Source: MA-ANB-1 sp965216445 (GTDB lineage Bacteria > Actinomycetota > Acidimicrobiia > Spongiisociales > ZC4RG35). Taken from it: a DNA stretch of 64,000 bases. The stretch is taken from the NCBI GenBank assembly GCA_965216445.1, contig OZ244166.1, positions 62,001-126,000 of the forward strand. Direction: 5' to 3'. Below are positions 24,898 to 34,844 of the stretch, piece after piece; the stretch's first letter is position 1; each line of letters opens with the position of its first letter. The translations under genes were made by a program, and so were the position numbers. Under the pieces are notes generated by a model that was not told the origin of the DNA, made no database searches, and saw only the letters and a list, made by a program, of their open reading frames with translations.

Positions 24898-26856
24898 TTG
24901 AATTCTCTCCAATTGCGAGATCTGTTGTTGCGTGTGGCGTCCAACTTGTCCTGGACTTGGGACGCGGAACTGGAGCAGGCTCTCCGATCCCTTCCCCAGT
25001 CTCAGCCCGGTCTTCACCCAGTTGCGGTCGTCGCATCACTTACCGACGTTGAGCTGGAGTCCCTGGCGGACAACGCTGAGCTGGTTGATCTCGTTTCCAC
25101 CAAGGCCGAGTTGATCGAGGCGTACTCGGCGTCATCTAGACCTTCAATCGCGTATTGCTCGCCAGAGTTCGGTTTGACCGCCCTTATCCCCCAATACTCC
25201 GGGGGCTTGGGAGTCCTCGCCGGGGACCACCTGAAGGCAGCCAGTGACCGAGGAATCCCGATAGTCGGTCTGGGCCTTCTCTATTCCAACGGCGTATTTC
25301 GCCAATCGATCGAAGATGGCCACCAGACCGAGTTTCACGAATCAGTTGACCCCGTGGCCATCGGCGCTGCGGATACAGGTGTCGAGGTTGAGATTCCGAT
25401 GCCAAACCGGGATGTGAAGGCTCGGGTCTGGAGACTGAAGGTCGGGGCGGTTGAGCTTCTCCTGCTCAGCACCGACATAGCCGACAACCGTCCCGAAGAT
25501 AGGGCGATCACAGACCACCTCTACCTGGGGACGTCACAGCATCGTCTGGAGCAGGAGATGGTCCTCGGAGTCGGTGGCGGCAGGGCGCTCAAAGCATTGG
25601 GACACGAGATTGAGGTGCACCATCTCAATGAGGGTCACGCTGGCTTCCTCGGCCTGGAGCTACTCGATCGACATATCCATGAGGGTGACCTTGCAGCAGC
25701 AATGGAGATCGTTACTCGAGGTCTCGTGTTCACCACGCATACTCCCGTCCCGGCCGGCATCGATCGATTCCACCGCGATGTGATCGGGCCCTATCTCGAC
25801 ATCTGGGCCAATCGCTGGGGTGTCGATTTCGACACTATCTGGGAGGTGGGTCAGGACCCACACGACCCGGCTCGGTTCAATATGGCAGCCTTTTGCCTCA
25901 GGCTCGCCGGAGCCGCAAACGGGGTGTCGCGCCTCCACGGTGAGGTCAGTCGCGAAATGTTCACTGGAGTTGGTATTGGCGCAGACATCGGCCACGTAAC
26001 AAACGGTGTACACGCCCGCACCTGGACCAGCCCACACGTCCAATCGATGTTTGATGAAGCACTGGGTGAAGGATGGGCTTCGGGAGAAAGAGAGGCCTGG
26101 GACCGGGTTGAGGTCATCAGCGACGATCTCGTCAGTGCAAGTAGGAGGGTTGGCGCTCTCAGGCTTGCAGACCTCGTAACGGCATCCACTGGCCACAAAC
26201 TGGACCCGGATGCACTAATTCTCGGGTTTGCCCGGCGATTTGCTCCCTACAAGAGGGCGACCCTTCTGTTCAGCCAGATGGAGAGAATGAACGCGTTGCT
26301 CACAGACGACGAGCGTCCCGTCCACTTTGTCTTCTCCGGCAAGGCCCACCCCGCCGACCAGCCCGGTAAGGATTTGGTAGCCCAGGTTGCTTCGTTCGCT
26401 CAGTCCGATGAGGCTCGCGGACGCTTCACCTTCCTGCCGGACTACGACATGGACGTTGCCCGAGTCCTTGTGCAAGGTTGCGACGTCTGGCTGAACAATC
26501 CGATCCGGCCCCGTGAGGCTTCGGGGACCAGTGGTGAGAAGGTCGTGCTCAACGGCGGGCTCAACTGCTCGATCCTCGATGGTTGGTGGGCCGAGCTGTT
26601 CGACGGGCAAAACGGGTGGGCCATTCCGTCTAGCATTGCCGGTGATCCCGGGGTGAGAGATGCCGAAGAGTCAGAGAGTCTCCTGGCAGTCATCGGCGAA
26701 GTTGCCGAGGAGTATCACAACGGACGAGCGGTTTTCATCGGGCGGATAAGGCATTCGTGGAGGTCACTGGGACCATCTGTCACCGCGGGAAGAATGGTTG
26801 CCGACTACAACGAACAGGTCTATCGCCCGGCACTCGAAAGAGTGCGCTCAGGCTGA
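24898..26856 (+). CDS. glgP: Alpha-glucan phosphorylase (short GlgP/MalP type)
   Basis: This enzyme releases glucose-1-phosphate from alpha-glucans using phosphate and PLP. The 652-residue protein belongs to the short GlgP subfamily (GT35). It shows AYCSPEFGLTALIPQYSGGLGVLAGDHLK... near residue 80, HLNEGHAGFL, FTTHTPVPAGIDRF, VTNGVHARTW, GFARRFAPYKRATLLF and the PLP-lysine region PREASGTSGEKVVLNGG. The TTG start at 24898 gives the usual N-terminus. It opens the glycogen block and its end overlaps the convergent GH57 gene by 9 bp. Confidence 0.93.
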   Translation: MNSLQLRDLLLRVASNLSWTWDAELEQALRSLPQSQPGLHPVAVVASLTDVELESLADNAELVDLVSTKAELIEAYSASSRPSIAYCSPEFGLTALIPQYSGGLGVLAGDHLKAASDRGIPIVGLGLLYSNGVFRQSIEDGHQTEFHESVDPVAIGAADTGVEVEIPMPNRDVKARVWRLKVGAVELLLLSTDIADNRPEDRAITDHLYLGTSQHRLEQEMVLGVGGGRALKALGHEIEVHHLNEGHAGFLGLELLDRHIHEGDLAAAMEIVTRGLVFTTHTPVPAGIDRFHRDVIGPYLDIWANRWGVDFDTIWEVGQDPHDPARFNMAAFCLRLAGAANGVSRLHGEVSREMFTGVGIGADIGHVTNGVHARTWTSPHVQSMFDEALGEGWASGEREAWDRVEVISDDLVSASRRVGALRLADLVTASTGHKLDPDALILGFARRFAPYKRATLLFSQMERMNALLTDDERPVHFVFSGKAHPADQPGKDLVAQVASFAQSDEARGRFTFLPDYDMDVARVLVQGCDVWLNNPIRPREASGTSGEKVVLNGGLNCSILDGWWAELFDGQNGWAIPSSIAGDPGVRDAEESESLLAVIGEVAEEYHNGRAVFIGRIRHSWRSLGPSVTAGRMVADYNEQVYRPALERVRSG

Positions 26857-28350
26857 CGTTGTTCGCCGACCCATGAAGGGCGTGACCTCGCGGTAGTAGA
26901 CGTCTCTTCCGGTTCGACCCCGGTTGGAGGTGGCTTCCTCGAGAAGGCTGAGAAACTCCGGCTCGAAGTCCCGGCCCAACACCTCTCGTGCCAAGTCGAT
27001 GGCGCGACCGGCGTGACGCAGCACAAAAACGGTCTCCAATCCCTCGAGGTCGTTGAAGAACCATCCACAGGATGTGTACATCAGCATCGATCGCCTCTGG
27101 ATCTCCAGATATCCGAGAGCCTTCTTCCGTTCATCTTCGGCCAATCGCGGAACGCAGTGTTCGTCCAGAAAGCTGTCGGAGTCTCGACCTAATAGGACTT
27201 CGATGTAGGCATTCCGGGCATTCCGTGGATCCGTCAACAGCGCTGCACCAGATTCGTCGAAGTCTGTCGTGAGTACACCTTTTAGCCAGTCCAACGACCG
27301 GCGTAGGGGTTCCCGCCACCGCTGGTGCCAGCCAGGTTCGCCACCCGTCGAGCATCCACAGTCTGATCGCCAGCGCTCAACACCGTGGGCGCAACTCCAG
27401 GAGGAGTCTTCCCTGATCACCGCACGGCGACTTGGCGGATGCGCCGCAAGGAAAGATCCGTAGTTGGCGAGGGAAACTTCGGGGTTGGCTTGAATGGACC
27501 GGATCGCAGAAGCGAGTGCCATCTCACCGAAGCGATGGTGATGACCGTATGTCTCTCCATCTGTTGCCACGTGACCAAGCATTGGTGAGTCCTCTTCGGG
27601 CCCGAGCGTTTGAATAAGGCGATCGGCGAGCCTTCGTCCATCCTCCAAGAGGCCGTTGAACGCGATTTCCTGGGATACAGGGCCGTCGTAGAAGAAGACG
27701 GCGATGCTTTTGCCTGGGGCTGGTTCGACCCAGTACGGGAACCGTGGGTCGATCCGACCGCCGGTCACGTCAACCAAGGATCCCGGATCTTGTTCGGCCA
27801 GCGCGGCTTGGTATGGCGACAGAACTGTGAAGAGGATGCCGTTGTCGACCAGGATCTCCAGAGTCTCGTTGTCCACGGCGGTTTCTGGCAACCACATACC
27901 CTCCGGATGCCGTTCGTAACGGCTGCGAAAATCGGCTATTCCCCAAGCAATCTGAGTCTCTTTGTCCTCTCTGGTCGACAGAGGCAGGATCGTGTGGTTG
28001 TAACTCTGCGCCATTGCCGAACCGTGGCCATCGAATATCCCCATGGACTGCCGGTCTGAGTCGATAATCCCGCGGTAGACCTCTGGGTGGTTTTCCTCCA
28101 TCCAGGCGAGCAGGGTTGGTCCGAAATCATGTGAGATGAAGGTGTAATTGTTGACCTGTTCCAGGTCATCGCCGTTGGCATCTAGGACACGAGCCGCAAG
28201 GTTCGGTTTGTAGGACTCAGCAACAATCCGTTCGTTCCAGTTGGCAAACGGTCGTGCTGAGATCTGATCCTCGACGACGCCGGTGAAGGGGTTCTCCCGG
28301 GGTGGTTGGTAAAAGTGTCCGTGGACACACACGTGGCGAACTGGCTGCAT
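26848..28350 (-). CDS. GH57-type glycoside hydrolase with DUF3536
   Basis: A 500-residue protein. The N-terminal GH57-like barrel (about 5-290) opens VRHVCVHGHFYQPPRENPF and has the motif GMWLPETAVD with the likely nucleophile Glu156, and HVATDGETYGHHH with the probable acid/base Asp. The C-terminal half has the DUF3536 features SSWSCAHGVERWRSDCGC and MLMYTSCGWFFNDL. Related proteins neighbour glycogen genes; alpha-amylase or branching activity is likely but unproven. I use ATG 28350, after GAGAGAG, since the longer frame to 28443 would run into glgB. Confidence 0.87.
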   Translation of the reverse strand: MQPVRHVCVHGHFYQPPRENPFTGVVEDQISARPFANWNERIVAESYKPNLAARVLDANGDDLEQVNNYTFISHDFGPTLLAWMEENHPEVYRGIIDSDRQSMGIFDGHGSAMAQSYNHTILPLSTREDKETQIAWGIADFRSRYERHPEGMWLPETAVDNETLEILVDNGILFTVLSPYQAALAEQDPGSLVDVTGGRIDPRFPYWVEPAPGKSIAVFFYDGPVSQEIAFNGLLEDGRRLADRLIQTLGPEEDSPMLGHVATDGETYGHHHRFGEMALASAIRSIQANPEVSLANYGSFLAAHPPSRRAVIREDSSWSCAHGVERWRSDCGCSTGGEPGWHQRWREPLRRSLDWLKGVLTTDFDESGAALLTDPRNARNAYIEVLLGRDSDSFLDEHCVPRLAEDERKKALGYLEIQRRSMLMYTSCGWFFNDLEGLETVFVLRHAGRAIDLAREVLGRDFEPEFLSLLEEATSNRGRTGRDVYYREVTPFMGRRTTSA

Positions 28351-28390
28351 ACTCTCTCGTGACGTTATTGGCCCGAACCGGGAACCTTCG

Positions 28391-30313
28391 TCATTCCTCC
28401 TCAGACACGGACTCGTCCTCGTAGCTGAGGAAGACCGCACCAAGAGGCGGGACCGTCAATTGGAGGGACTCGGGGAAGTCGCGGCGCGGTTCGGAGGGCG
28501 TGACCGTGGCGACCCCTCCGAGGTTCCCCTGGCCTGATCCACCGTAAGACTCGGAGTCCGTGTTCAGCACCTCGGTCCATCGGCCGGCCTTGGGAACTCC
28601 AACCCGGTAGGCGTTCTGTGGCGTCGGAGTGGTGTTATACACGATGAGGACCATCTCCTGGGCGCTGGACGTGCGGAGAAAGGCGACGATGCCCGATTCT
28701 GGGTCGTTGGGTTCGACCCACTCGAAACCGGACGGATCGCAATCGAGTTCGTGGAGAGCCGCAGTTGACGAATAAAGGTCGTTGAGGTCTCCGATGAGCC
28801 TGGAGATTCCGCTGTTTGGAGCAGCTTCAGCCGATTCCCAGTCGAGTTGGGTTTCGTGGTCCCATTCGGCGTGCTGGGCAAGCTCCGACCCCATGAAGAG
28901 GAGCTTTTTGCCTGGCTCTGCGAACAGCATGGCGTAGAGCAGCCTCAGATTGGCAAACTTCTGCCACTCGTCGCCGGGCATCTTGTTGAGAAGTGAGCCC
29001 TTCCCATGGACGACTTCGTCGTGTGACAACGGCATGATGAAGTTCTCGCTGAACGAGTACATCGCCCGAAATGTCAGTTCGTTGTGGTGATAGGAACGGT
29101 GGACCGGGTCACGGGCCAGGAATCGGAGCGTGTCATGCATCCAGCCCATGTCCCATTTGAATCCAAACCCGAGACCTCCCAGGAAGGTGGGCCGCGACAC
29201 CATCGGCCACGCCGTCGACTCCTCCGCCATGACCTGGACTGAGGGAAACTCGCCGTATACGACAGTGTTCAGTTTTCTGAGAAACTCAACTGCCTCGAGG
29301 TTCTCTTTGCCGCCGAACTCGTTCGGGATCCATTGCCCTTCGTCTCGGGAGTAGTCCAGGTAGAGCATTGAAGCCACGGCATCGACCCGGAGACCGTCGA
29401 TGTGATACTTGTCTAGCCAAAAGAGGGCGCTGCTGATGAGAAAAGCCGGGACTTCCGAGCGCCCGTAGTTGTAGACGTAGGTCTTCCAGTCGGGATGGAG
29501 ACCTTGCCGGGGGTCTGCGTGCTCATACAGGTGGGTACCGTCGAAGAATGCAAGCCCATGCTCGTCGCTAGGGAAATGGGAAGGAACCCAGTCGAGAATC
29601 ACTGCTATCCCAGCAGCATGGAGCGCATCCACCAGACCCATGAATTCCTGCGGTGTGCCGTACCGGTTGGTGGGAGCGAAATAGCCGGTCGTCTGGTAAC
29701 CCCACGATCCGTAGAACGGATGCTCCATGACCGGGAGAAGCTCGACATGGGTGAAGCCAAGATCCACCAGATAGCCAGGGAGCTCGTCGGCCAGTTCGGT
29801 GTACGTCAGGTGATTTCCGTCGCTGTGACGTTTCCACGAGCCAAGATGCAGCTCGTAGACGCTGATAGGTGAGTGGATTGAATTGGCCCTTTCGCGACGG
29901 GCCATCCACTTTTTGTCGCTCCATTGGTAGTCGAGGTTCCAGATCTGGGACGCGTTCGCCGGCGGAGATTCGTGCCTGAAGCCGAAGGGGTCCGCTTTGG
30001 ACACCTCGTAGGACCCGTTCCTGATCCAGTATTTGTAGTAGTGACCGTCTTGGGCGGCGGGTGCAAACCCTTCCCAGATGCCCGATGACCCCCTTCTCTT
30101 CAGGGGATCGGATTGAGGGTCCCAGCTGTTCCAGTCGCCGACGACCGACACCTGATCAGCGTTGGGTGCCCATACCGCGAAGTGGCTGCCGTCAGTGGTC
30201 GGGTGCGCTCCCAGCTTTTCATAAAGGCGGGTATGAGTGCCCTCGTTCCACAGGTAGATGTCGTCTTCAGTGAGCAAGCTCGACGGAACACTGGCCGGTT
30301 TTGGCTCTTTCAT
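28391..30313 (-). CDS. glgB: 1,4-alpha-glucan branching enzyme
   Basis: GlgB (GH13_9) makes alpha-1,6 branches in glycogen. The 640-residue protein has a CBM48 domain (about 30-115: YEKLGAHPTTDGSHFAVWAP, VVGDWNSWD), the catalytic barrel (about 145-510) with the nucleophile Asp311 (DGLRVDAVASMLY), Glu364 (VMAEESTAW) and Asp432 (PLSHDEVVHGKGS), and a C-terminal beta domain. The N-terminal N1 domain of long GlgBs is absent. ATG 30313 is chosen because the longer frame overlaps the divergent esterase gene and adds unrelated sequence. Confidence 0.95.
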   Translation of the reverse strand: MKEPKPASVPSSLLTEDDIYLWNEGTHTRLYEKLGAHPTTDGSHFAVWAPNADQVSVVGDWNSWDPQSDPLKRRGSSGIWEGFAPAAQDGHYYKYWIRNGSYEVSKADPFGFRHESPPANASQIWNLDYQWSDKKWMARRERANSIHSPISVYELHLGSWKRHSDGNHLTYTELADELPGYLVDLGFTHVELLPVMEHPFYGSWGYQTTGYFAPTNRYGTPQEFMGLVDALHAAGIAVILDWVPSHFPSDEHGLAFFDGTHLYEHADPRQGLHPDWKTYVYNYGRSEVPAFLISSALFWLDKYHIDGLRVDAVASMLYLDYSRDEGQWIPNEFGGKENLEAVEFLRKLNTVVYGEFPSVQVMAEESTAWPMVSRPTFLGGLGFGFKWDMGWMHDTLRFLARDPVHRSYHHNELTFRAMYSFSENFIMPLSHDEVVHGKGSLLNKMPGDEWQKFANLRLLYAMLFAEPGKKLLFMGSELAQHAEWDHETQLDWESAEAAPNSGISRLIGDLNDLYSSTAALHELDCDPSGFEWVEPNDPESGIVAFLRTSSAQEMVLIVYNTTPTPQNAYRVGVPKAGRWTEVLNTDSESYGGSGQGNLGGVATVTPSEPRRDFPESLQLTVPPLGAVFLSYEDESVSEEE

Positions 30314-30416
30314 TTGGTGGTCGACGAGCTTGGCTTTGACACATCGGAGAGGGTACTCGGGCGTCGGGCATCGTTCTGCGCCTGAATAGTCATCCCCAAA
30401 GGAATACCCTGGCTGG

Positions 30417-31490
30417 GTGAGTGCCAGCTCGACTTTTCTATCCAGCCTGATTGCCGGCGCCCCGGACCGCACGCCGAAACCCACAGCCGACGGTTTGATG
30501 TTCGCTTATGTGGGGCCTGCGGACAAAGTTGAGGTCCAAGTGATGGAGGATCGCTTTCCTCGCATTGGAGCGATGCAGAAGGTCAATGGCTCCGACGTTT
30601 GGTACGTGGAAGCGGAGCTGGAATCTGATGGTTCTCTCGAGTACAAGCTCGCCATCACCCGGAAGGGATCACGGAGACTTGTCCTCGACCCTCGCAACGC
30701 CGATCGGACCGTTGCGCCATTTGGCTCCAATTCGGTAGCGACCGGACCGGCATACGCACCTCCGCGTTGGCTGAACGCCGACGCCGAATCGGGGTCGATA
30801 CAGGCCTTTCCCGTCGTCAGCGAGGTGTGGACGAGAACTAAGCGACACGAGGTATATCTCCCCCCTGGGTTCTCCTCTGATGAGGCCTATCCGCTACTTG
30901 TCATGCACGATGGCCCCGAGTACGTGCGCTACTCAGGGTTGGCGCGGTGTCTCGACTGGCTCATCTCGTCCAGACTCATCCCCCCGCTCCTTGTCCTCCT
31001 CCATCGGCCGCATCAGCGCAATGTCGAATACGTCGACAACGACCATCACTCCAGCCATCTCTTCGATGAGGTGATTCCTCTGATCCGGGAAAGGGTCGAC
31101 ATCGGGGCCGTCTACGGCGGGGGCGCAAGCCTCGGTGCGGTAGCCGCACTTTTTGCTGGGTTCCGGGAGCCTGGCAGCTTCGACGGTGTCCTTCTGCAGT
31201 CGGGTTCTTTTGTATGGGAGCTGGGTGGGCCCTTCAAGAGAGGGCCTGTTCTCGCTCCGGTCACCATTGGGCTCCCCGAGATTCTGCGGCAACCAGACCA
31301 CCTTCCCGAGAGGATTGTTATGTCCTGTGGGACTTATGACGGTCTCGTTGAAGACCATCGGACCCTTGTTCCGCTCCTCAGCGAACGGCACCCCGACGTC
31401 AGCTATAGCGAGATAAACGCAGGGCATCACTGGCGGTGCTGGCGTGACCGACTCGAAGCCGACCTTCTAAGGCTGTTCGAGAACGCCTAG
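30417..31490 (+). CDS. Esterase-family alpha/beta hydrolase with N-terminal Ig/CBM48-like domain
   Basis: A 357-residue protein resembling enterochelin-esterase/esterase-D proteins. The N-terminal 110 residues are beta-rich (FAYVGPADKVEVQVMED, WYVEAELESDGSLEYKLAI), as in E-set/CBM48 domains. The hydrolase domain has VYLPPGFSSDEAYPLLVMHDG, the nucleophile elbow GGGASLGAVAA and the C-terminal His in INAGHHWRCW. It is likely cytosolic, with no signal peptide. It is followed 9 bp later by the ATP-grasp gene and then another esterase, inside the glycogen block; the substrate is unknown. Confidence 0.8.
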   Translation: MSASSTFLSSLIAGAPDRTPKPTADGLMFAYVGPADKVEVQVMEDRFPRIGAMQKVNGSDVWYVEAELESDGSLEYKLAITRKGSRRLVLDPRNADRTVAPFGSNSVATGPAYAPPRWLNADAESGSIQAFPVVSEVWTRTKRHEVYLPPGFSSDEAYPLLVMHDGPEYVRYSGLARCLDWLISSRLIPPLLVLLHRPHQRNVEYVDNDHHSSHLFDEVIPLIRERVDIGAVYGGGASLGAVAALFAGFREPGSFDGVLLQSGSFVWELGGPFKRGPVLAPVTIGLPEILRQPDHLPERIVMSCGTYDGLVEDHRTLVPLLSERHPDVSYSEINAGHHWRCWRDRLEADLLRLFENA

Positions 31491-31499
31491 GGTGCCCCG

Positions 31500-32744
31500 A
31501 TGACCGAATCCCGACGAATAGGCCTGTCCCTGGGAGCCGACCTTTGCTGGCCAGCCTTCTTTGAGGACATCGTGGATTTGCTCGGCCCGGTCACCGTTGA
31601 CGGGACTCAAATCAACTACGACATTGACCGGGTAACTATCGAACCCTTCAACTTGCGTCAGCCCTCGAACTATGACCTCGTTATCGATCGGCTGACCCCG
31701 TGGTATCACACATCCCGTGAGTGGATCAAGAAGGCGATCTTGATGGATGATGTGTACGTCCTGAACAGTCCATTCACGTTGCAAGCGATGCAGAAGCACA
31801 CGTCCTATGCGGCGATGCTTCGGCTCGGCCTACCGATCCCCAAGACCTGGCTGATCCCTCCGCACGAGTACGAGGACTCACCGGACCTCGAGTTCACTCT
31901 GAAACGCTATGCATCGATGTTTGATCTCAACCAGATCGGGGAGGAAGTTGGATACCCGGCATACCTGAAGCCTTACGACGGGGGAGCCTGGGAAGGGGTC
32001 TCCCGAGTGAATGGGCCTGAGGAATTGGCGGCTGCGTACGACTCCAGCGGAACCCGGATCATGCATCTTCAGGAGGCGGTTCACCCTTACGACCTCTTTG
32101 TCCGAGCGCTGGGAGTCGGGCCACAGGTGAACCTCATGCGGTACAACCCGGATGCTCCGCTTCATGAGAGGTACGTGGTCGACTTCGAATTCGTCGATGG
32201 GGACGAGTGGGCTCTGCTCTCCGACATGAGCCTCACCATCAACTCCTTCTTCGGATGGGATTTCAACTCTTGTGAGACCCTCCGCCATGAAGGCGACTTC
32301 TTCCCCATCGACTTCGCCAATGCCAACCCCGATTCGCAGGTCACTTCGTTGCACTTCCATCTGCCTTGGCTGGTGAAGGCGATGATCCGATGGTCACTCT
32401 TCTGCGCCACATATCAGCGTCCGATGCAGTTCGACCTCAGGTGGCGTGAGTACTTCGACATTGCCGATTCTGATCGCAGTTATCGGGAGAAGCTCTCGGC
32501 GTACGCCGCCCTCGCTCACGAGCGCTACGAAACCGAGAAGTTCGAGGAGTTCTGCGCCACCAACCTCAGCCACCTGGACGAAGTGGCACTCGAGTACATG
32601 GGTAGCGACAAAGCGCGTGCCGCGGTAGCGAACAAGGTGGCTGCCATGTTCCCGAGCCACGAGGTCGAAGAGTTCACCGATCATTTCTGGGGGCTCCTTG
32701 GCTTATGGCGGAAGACCGAGTCAGACCGGATCGGAGCCCAATGA
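31500..32744 (+). CDS. ATP-grasp domain protein in the glycogen block
   Basis: A 414-residue protein with the layout of an ATP-grasp ligase. The N-terminal part binds substrate (RIGLSLGADLCWPAFFEDIV). The ATP-grasp core includes HTSYAAMLRLGLPIPKTWLI, YPAYLKPYDGGAWEGVSRV, MHLQEAVHPYDLFVRAL and YVVDFEFVDGDEW, resembling RimK/D-Ala-D-Ala ligase-type folds. The substrate is unknown. Its stop overlaps the next esterase start (ATGA), so ligase and hydrolase are co-translated. This suggests linked making and cleaving of an amide or ester bond on a carbohydrate-associated metabolite, which is inference. Confidence 0.8.
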   Translation: MTESRRIGLSLGADLCWPAFFEDIVDLLGPVTVDGTQINYDIDRVTIEPFNLRQPSNYDLVIDRLTPWYHTSREWIKKAILMDDVYVLNSPFTLQAMQKHTSYAAMLRLGLPIPKTWLIPPHEYEDSPDLEFTLKRYASMFDLNQIGEEVGYPAYLKPYDGGAWEGVSRVNGPEELAAAYDSSGTRIMHLQEAVHPYDLFVRALGVGPQVNLMRYNPDAPLHERYVVDFEFVDGDEWALLSDMSLTINSFFGWDFNSCETLRHEGDFFPIDFANANPDSQVTSLHFHLPWLVKAMIRWSLFCATYQRPMQFDLRWREYFDIADSDRSYREKLSAYAALAHERYETEKFEEFCATNLSHLDEVALEYMGSDKARAAVANKVAAMFPSHEVEEFTDHFWGLLGLWRKTESDRIGAQ

Positions 32745-33463
32745 AGGCGGTCGACACGTGGCACTCGGATCGTCTTGATCAGGAGGTCCGTCTGGTCCGA
32801 TGGGGGGCTGTCGGCACCCCGGTCCTGATCTTTCCGACTGCCGGTGGCGATGCCGAGGAAATCGAGCGTTTTGGGCTTGTCGATGTCCTGGCAGGACTAC
32901 TCGGTGCCGGACGGATCAAGGTCTACTCCGTTGACAGCCTTGCCGGTCGGAGCTTGCTGCAAAAACGCGACCCGCTTCACACCGCCTGGCTGTTCAACCA
33001 GTTCTCGTCGGTGCTTCGGGATGAGTTCGTCCCGGCTATCAGAGCTGACTGTGACAGCGAAGACATCGAAGTCATCGCTGCTGGCGCGTCAATTGGCGCA
33101 TTCAACGCGGTCTCGGCGCTTTGTCGGCATCCCGAGGTGTTCCGCTTAGCGATAGGTATGAGCGGGACCTACGATCTCTCGGACCATTTTGGAGGCTCGT
33201 TCGGAGACGACTTCTACTTCAGTTCGCCTTTCCACTTTCTCCCTGGCCTGGATGGCCCTCAGATGAACGCCATCCAACAGAGATTCGTGGTCTTAGCCAC
33301 TGGATCGGGAGAGTGGGAAAACCCCGGCCAGACATGGGCGATGGGTCACGTCCTGGGTGAAGCCGGTGTTCCCAACCGCGTGGACGTCTGGTCCGATGAG
33401 TACCGCCACGACTGGATGACGTGGCGTGAGATGTTGCCGATGTATCTCGACGACCTGGCCTGA
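32741..33463 (+). CDS. Second esterase-family alpha/beta hydrolase
   Basis: A 240-residue hydrolase without the N-terminal beta domain of its neighbour. It has RWGAVGTPVLIFPTAGGDAEE, the nucleophile elbow AAGASIGAFNAVS, IGMSGTYDLSDHF, and the C-terminal His region YRHDWMTWREMLP. It resembles the esterase-family (YqiA/EstD-like) proteins. ATG 32741 overlaps the ATP-grasp stop as ATGA; glgA follows 4 bp after its stop, so it belongs to the glgA operon. Confidence 0.8.
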   Translation: MKAVDTWHSDRLDQEVRLVRWGAVGTPVLIFPTAGGDAEEIERFGLVDVLAGLLGAGRIKVYSVDSLAGRSLLQKRDPLHTAWLFNQFSSVLRDEFVPAIRADCDSEDIEVIAAGASIGAFNAVSALCRHPEVFRLAIGMSGTYDLSDHFGGSFGDDFYFSSPFHFLPGLDGPQMNAIQQRFVVLATGSGEWENPGQTWAMGHVLGEAGVPNRVDVWSDEYRHDWMTWREMLPMYLDDLA

Positions 33464-33467
33464 AGCC

Positions 33468-34844
33468 GTGAGAGTGCTCTTCGCCAGCGCCGAACTGGCC
33501 CCTTGGGTGAAGGTCGGTGGTCTAGGTGACTTCTCGGCCGGACTTGTGCGGTCCCTGCGTCAGAACGGAATCGAAGTCGAGTTCATACTTCCCGACTATG
33601 GAGGCCTGCCGTTCGATGTGTCGGAAGAGACCAGTCTCGAACTCCCTGATTGGGCTGGCCCGGCAAAACTCCAGAGGGGTTTCGTCGAGGACTTTGCGCT
33701 GTCGTTGGTCTCGGCTCCCTCGCTGGTTCGACCGCACCCGTACACAGACAGTGCTGGTATAGGTTGGCCGGACAACGATCGCAGATTCTTCACTCTTTCC
33801 GCAGCGGTGGCCGCCATAGCTGCAGAAACCGAACCTCACGTATTACATCTCAACGATTGGCATACCGGGCCAACCCTGGGGCTACTTGATGCTCCGCCGC
33901 CGTCTCTACTGACAATCCACAACCTTGCATATCAGGGAACTGCTGGCGTCGAATGGCTCCAGGTATTCACGCGTCGGCCAGAGGCATACGAGTGGTACGG
34001 GAACACCAATCCTCTAACAGGTGCAATCGCTTTGAGCGACCGGGTGGTGACCGTTAGCCCGACCTTTGCCGCCGAAGCGCTGGTGGACGAAACCAGCTTC
34101 GGGTTGAGCGGGCCGCTAGCGGCGCGAGGTGACGACTTCTTCGGAATCCTCAATGGCATAGACACCGACGTGTGGGACCCGGCGACCGACCCGCACCTGC
34201 CAGTCAACTACGACGTCTCTACGGTGGGTCGGAAAAGGGACCTCCGTCGGCAACTCATGGATGAGTTCGGTTGGGAGGCAAACAACGAGCCATTGATCGG
34301 GATGGTGAGCCGACTCACCGATCAGAAGGGCGTCGACATTGCGCTGGGTGTTGTCCCCGAACTGGAGCGATTGGGCGCCCGCATGGTCCTGCTCGGGTCC
34401 GGGGATCGAAGCCTGGCAGCAGCGGCCCGCGAGGCTTGGACTCAATCCGACCGATTCGTTTTCCGTGAGGGGTATGACGAAGGCCTATCTCATCGAATTT
34501 TTGGCGGATGTGACCTGTATCTGATGCCGAGCCGATTTGAACCCGCCGGTCTCACCCAAATGCAGGCGATGCGCTACGGGACCATCCCCGTCGTGACCGA
34601 TGTAGGAGGGCTGCATGACACTGTGATCGACTGTGATGCCGACCCGGACAACGGCACAGGATTTGTAGCAGCCGAGGTTTCAGTTGAGCCGATGGCCGAT
34701 GCGCTCTCCCGTGCTGTGAGAGCTTGGCGTTCGACACAGCGTCGGGGTGCGATCAGACGTCGGGGAATGGATCGGGACTGGTCGTGGGACGTACCCGGTC
34801 GAATGTATGCAGAGCTGTACGAGTCCCTCAGATCGGCTCGGTGA
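33468..34844 (+). CDS. glgA: Glycogen synthase (GT5)
   Basis: GlgA transfers glucose from ADP-glucose to growing alpha-1,4-glucan. The 458-residue protein opens MRVLFASAELAPWVKVGGLGD with the substrate-binding KxGGL motif at 15-19. It has HVLHLNDWHT, TIHNLAYQG, NGIDTDVWDPATD, GMVSRLTDQKGVD and the C-terminal LMPSRFEPAGLTQMQAMRYG. GTG 33468 matches the family start. The last 17 bp overlap the convergent glgC. Confidence 0.95.
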   Translation: MRVLFASAELAPWVKVGGLGDFSAGLVRSLRQNGIEVEFILPDYGGLPFDVSEETSLELPDWAGPAKLQRGFVEDFALSLVSAPSLVRPHPYTDSAGIGWPDNDRRFFTLSAAVAAIAAETEPHVLHLNDWHTGPTLGLLDAPPPSLLTIHNLAYQGTAGVEWLQVFTRRPEAYEWYGNTNPLTGAIALSDRVVTVSPTFAAEALVDETSFGLSGPLAARGDDFFGILNGIDTDVWDPATDPHLPVNYDVSTVGRKRDLRRQLMDEFGWEANNEPLIGMVSRLTDQKGVDIALGVVPELERLGARMVLLGSGDRSLAAAAREAWTQSDRFVFREGYDEGLSHRIFGGCDLYLMPSRFEPAGLTQMQAMRYGTIPVVTDVGGLHDTVIDCDADPDNGTGFVAAEVSVEPMADALSRAVRAWRSTQRRGAIRRRGMDRDWSWDVPGRMYAELYESLRSAR

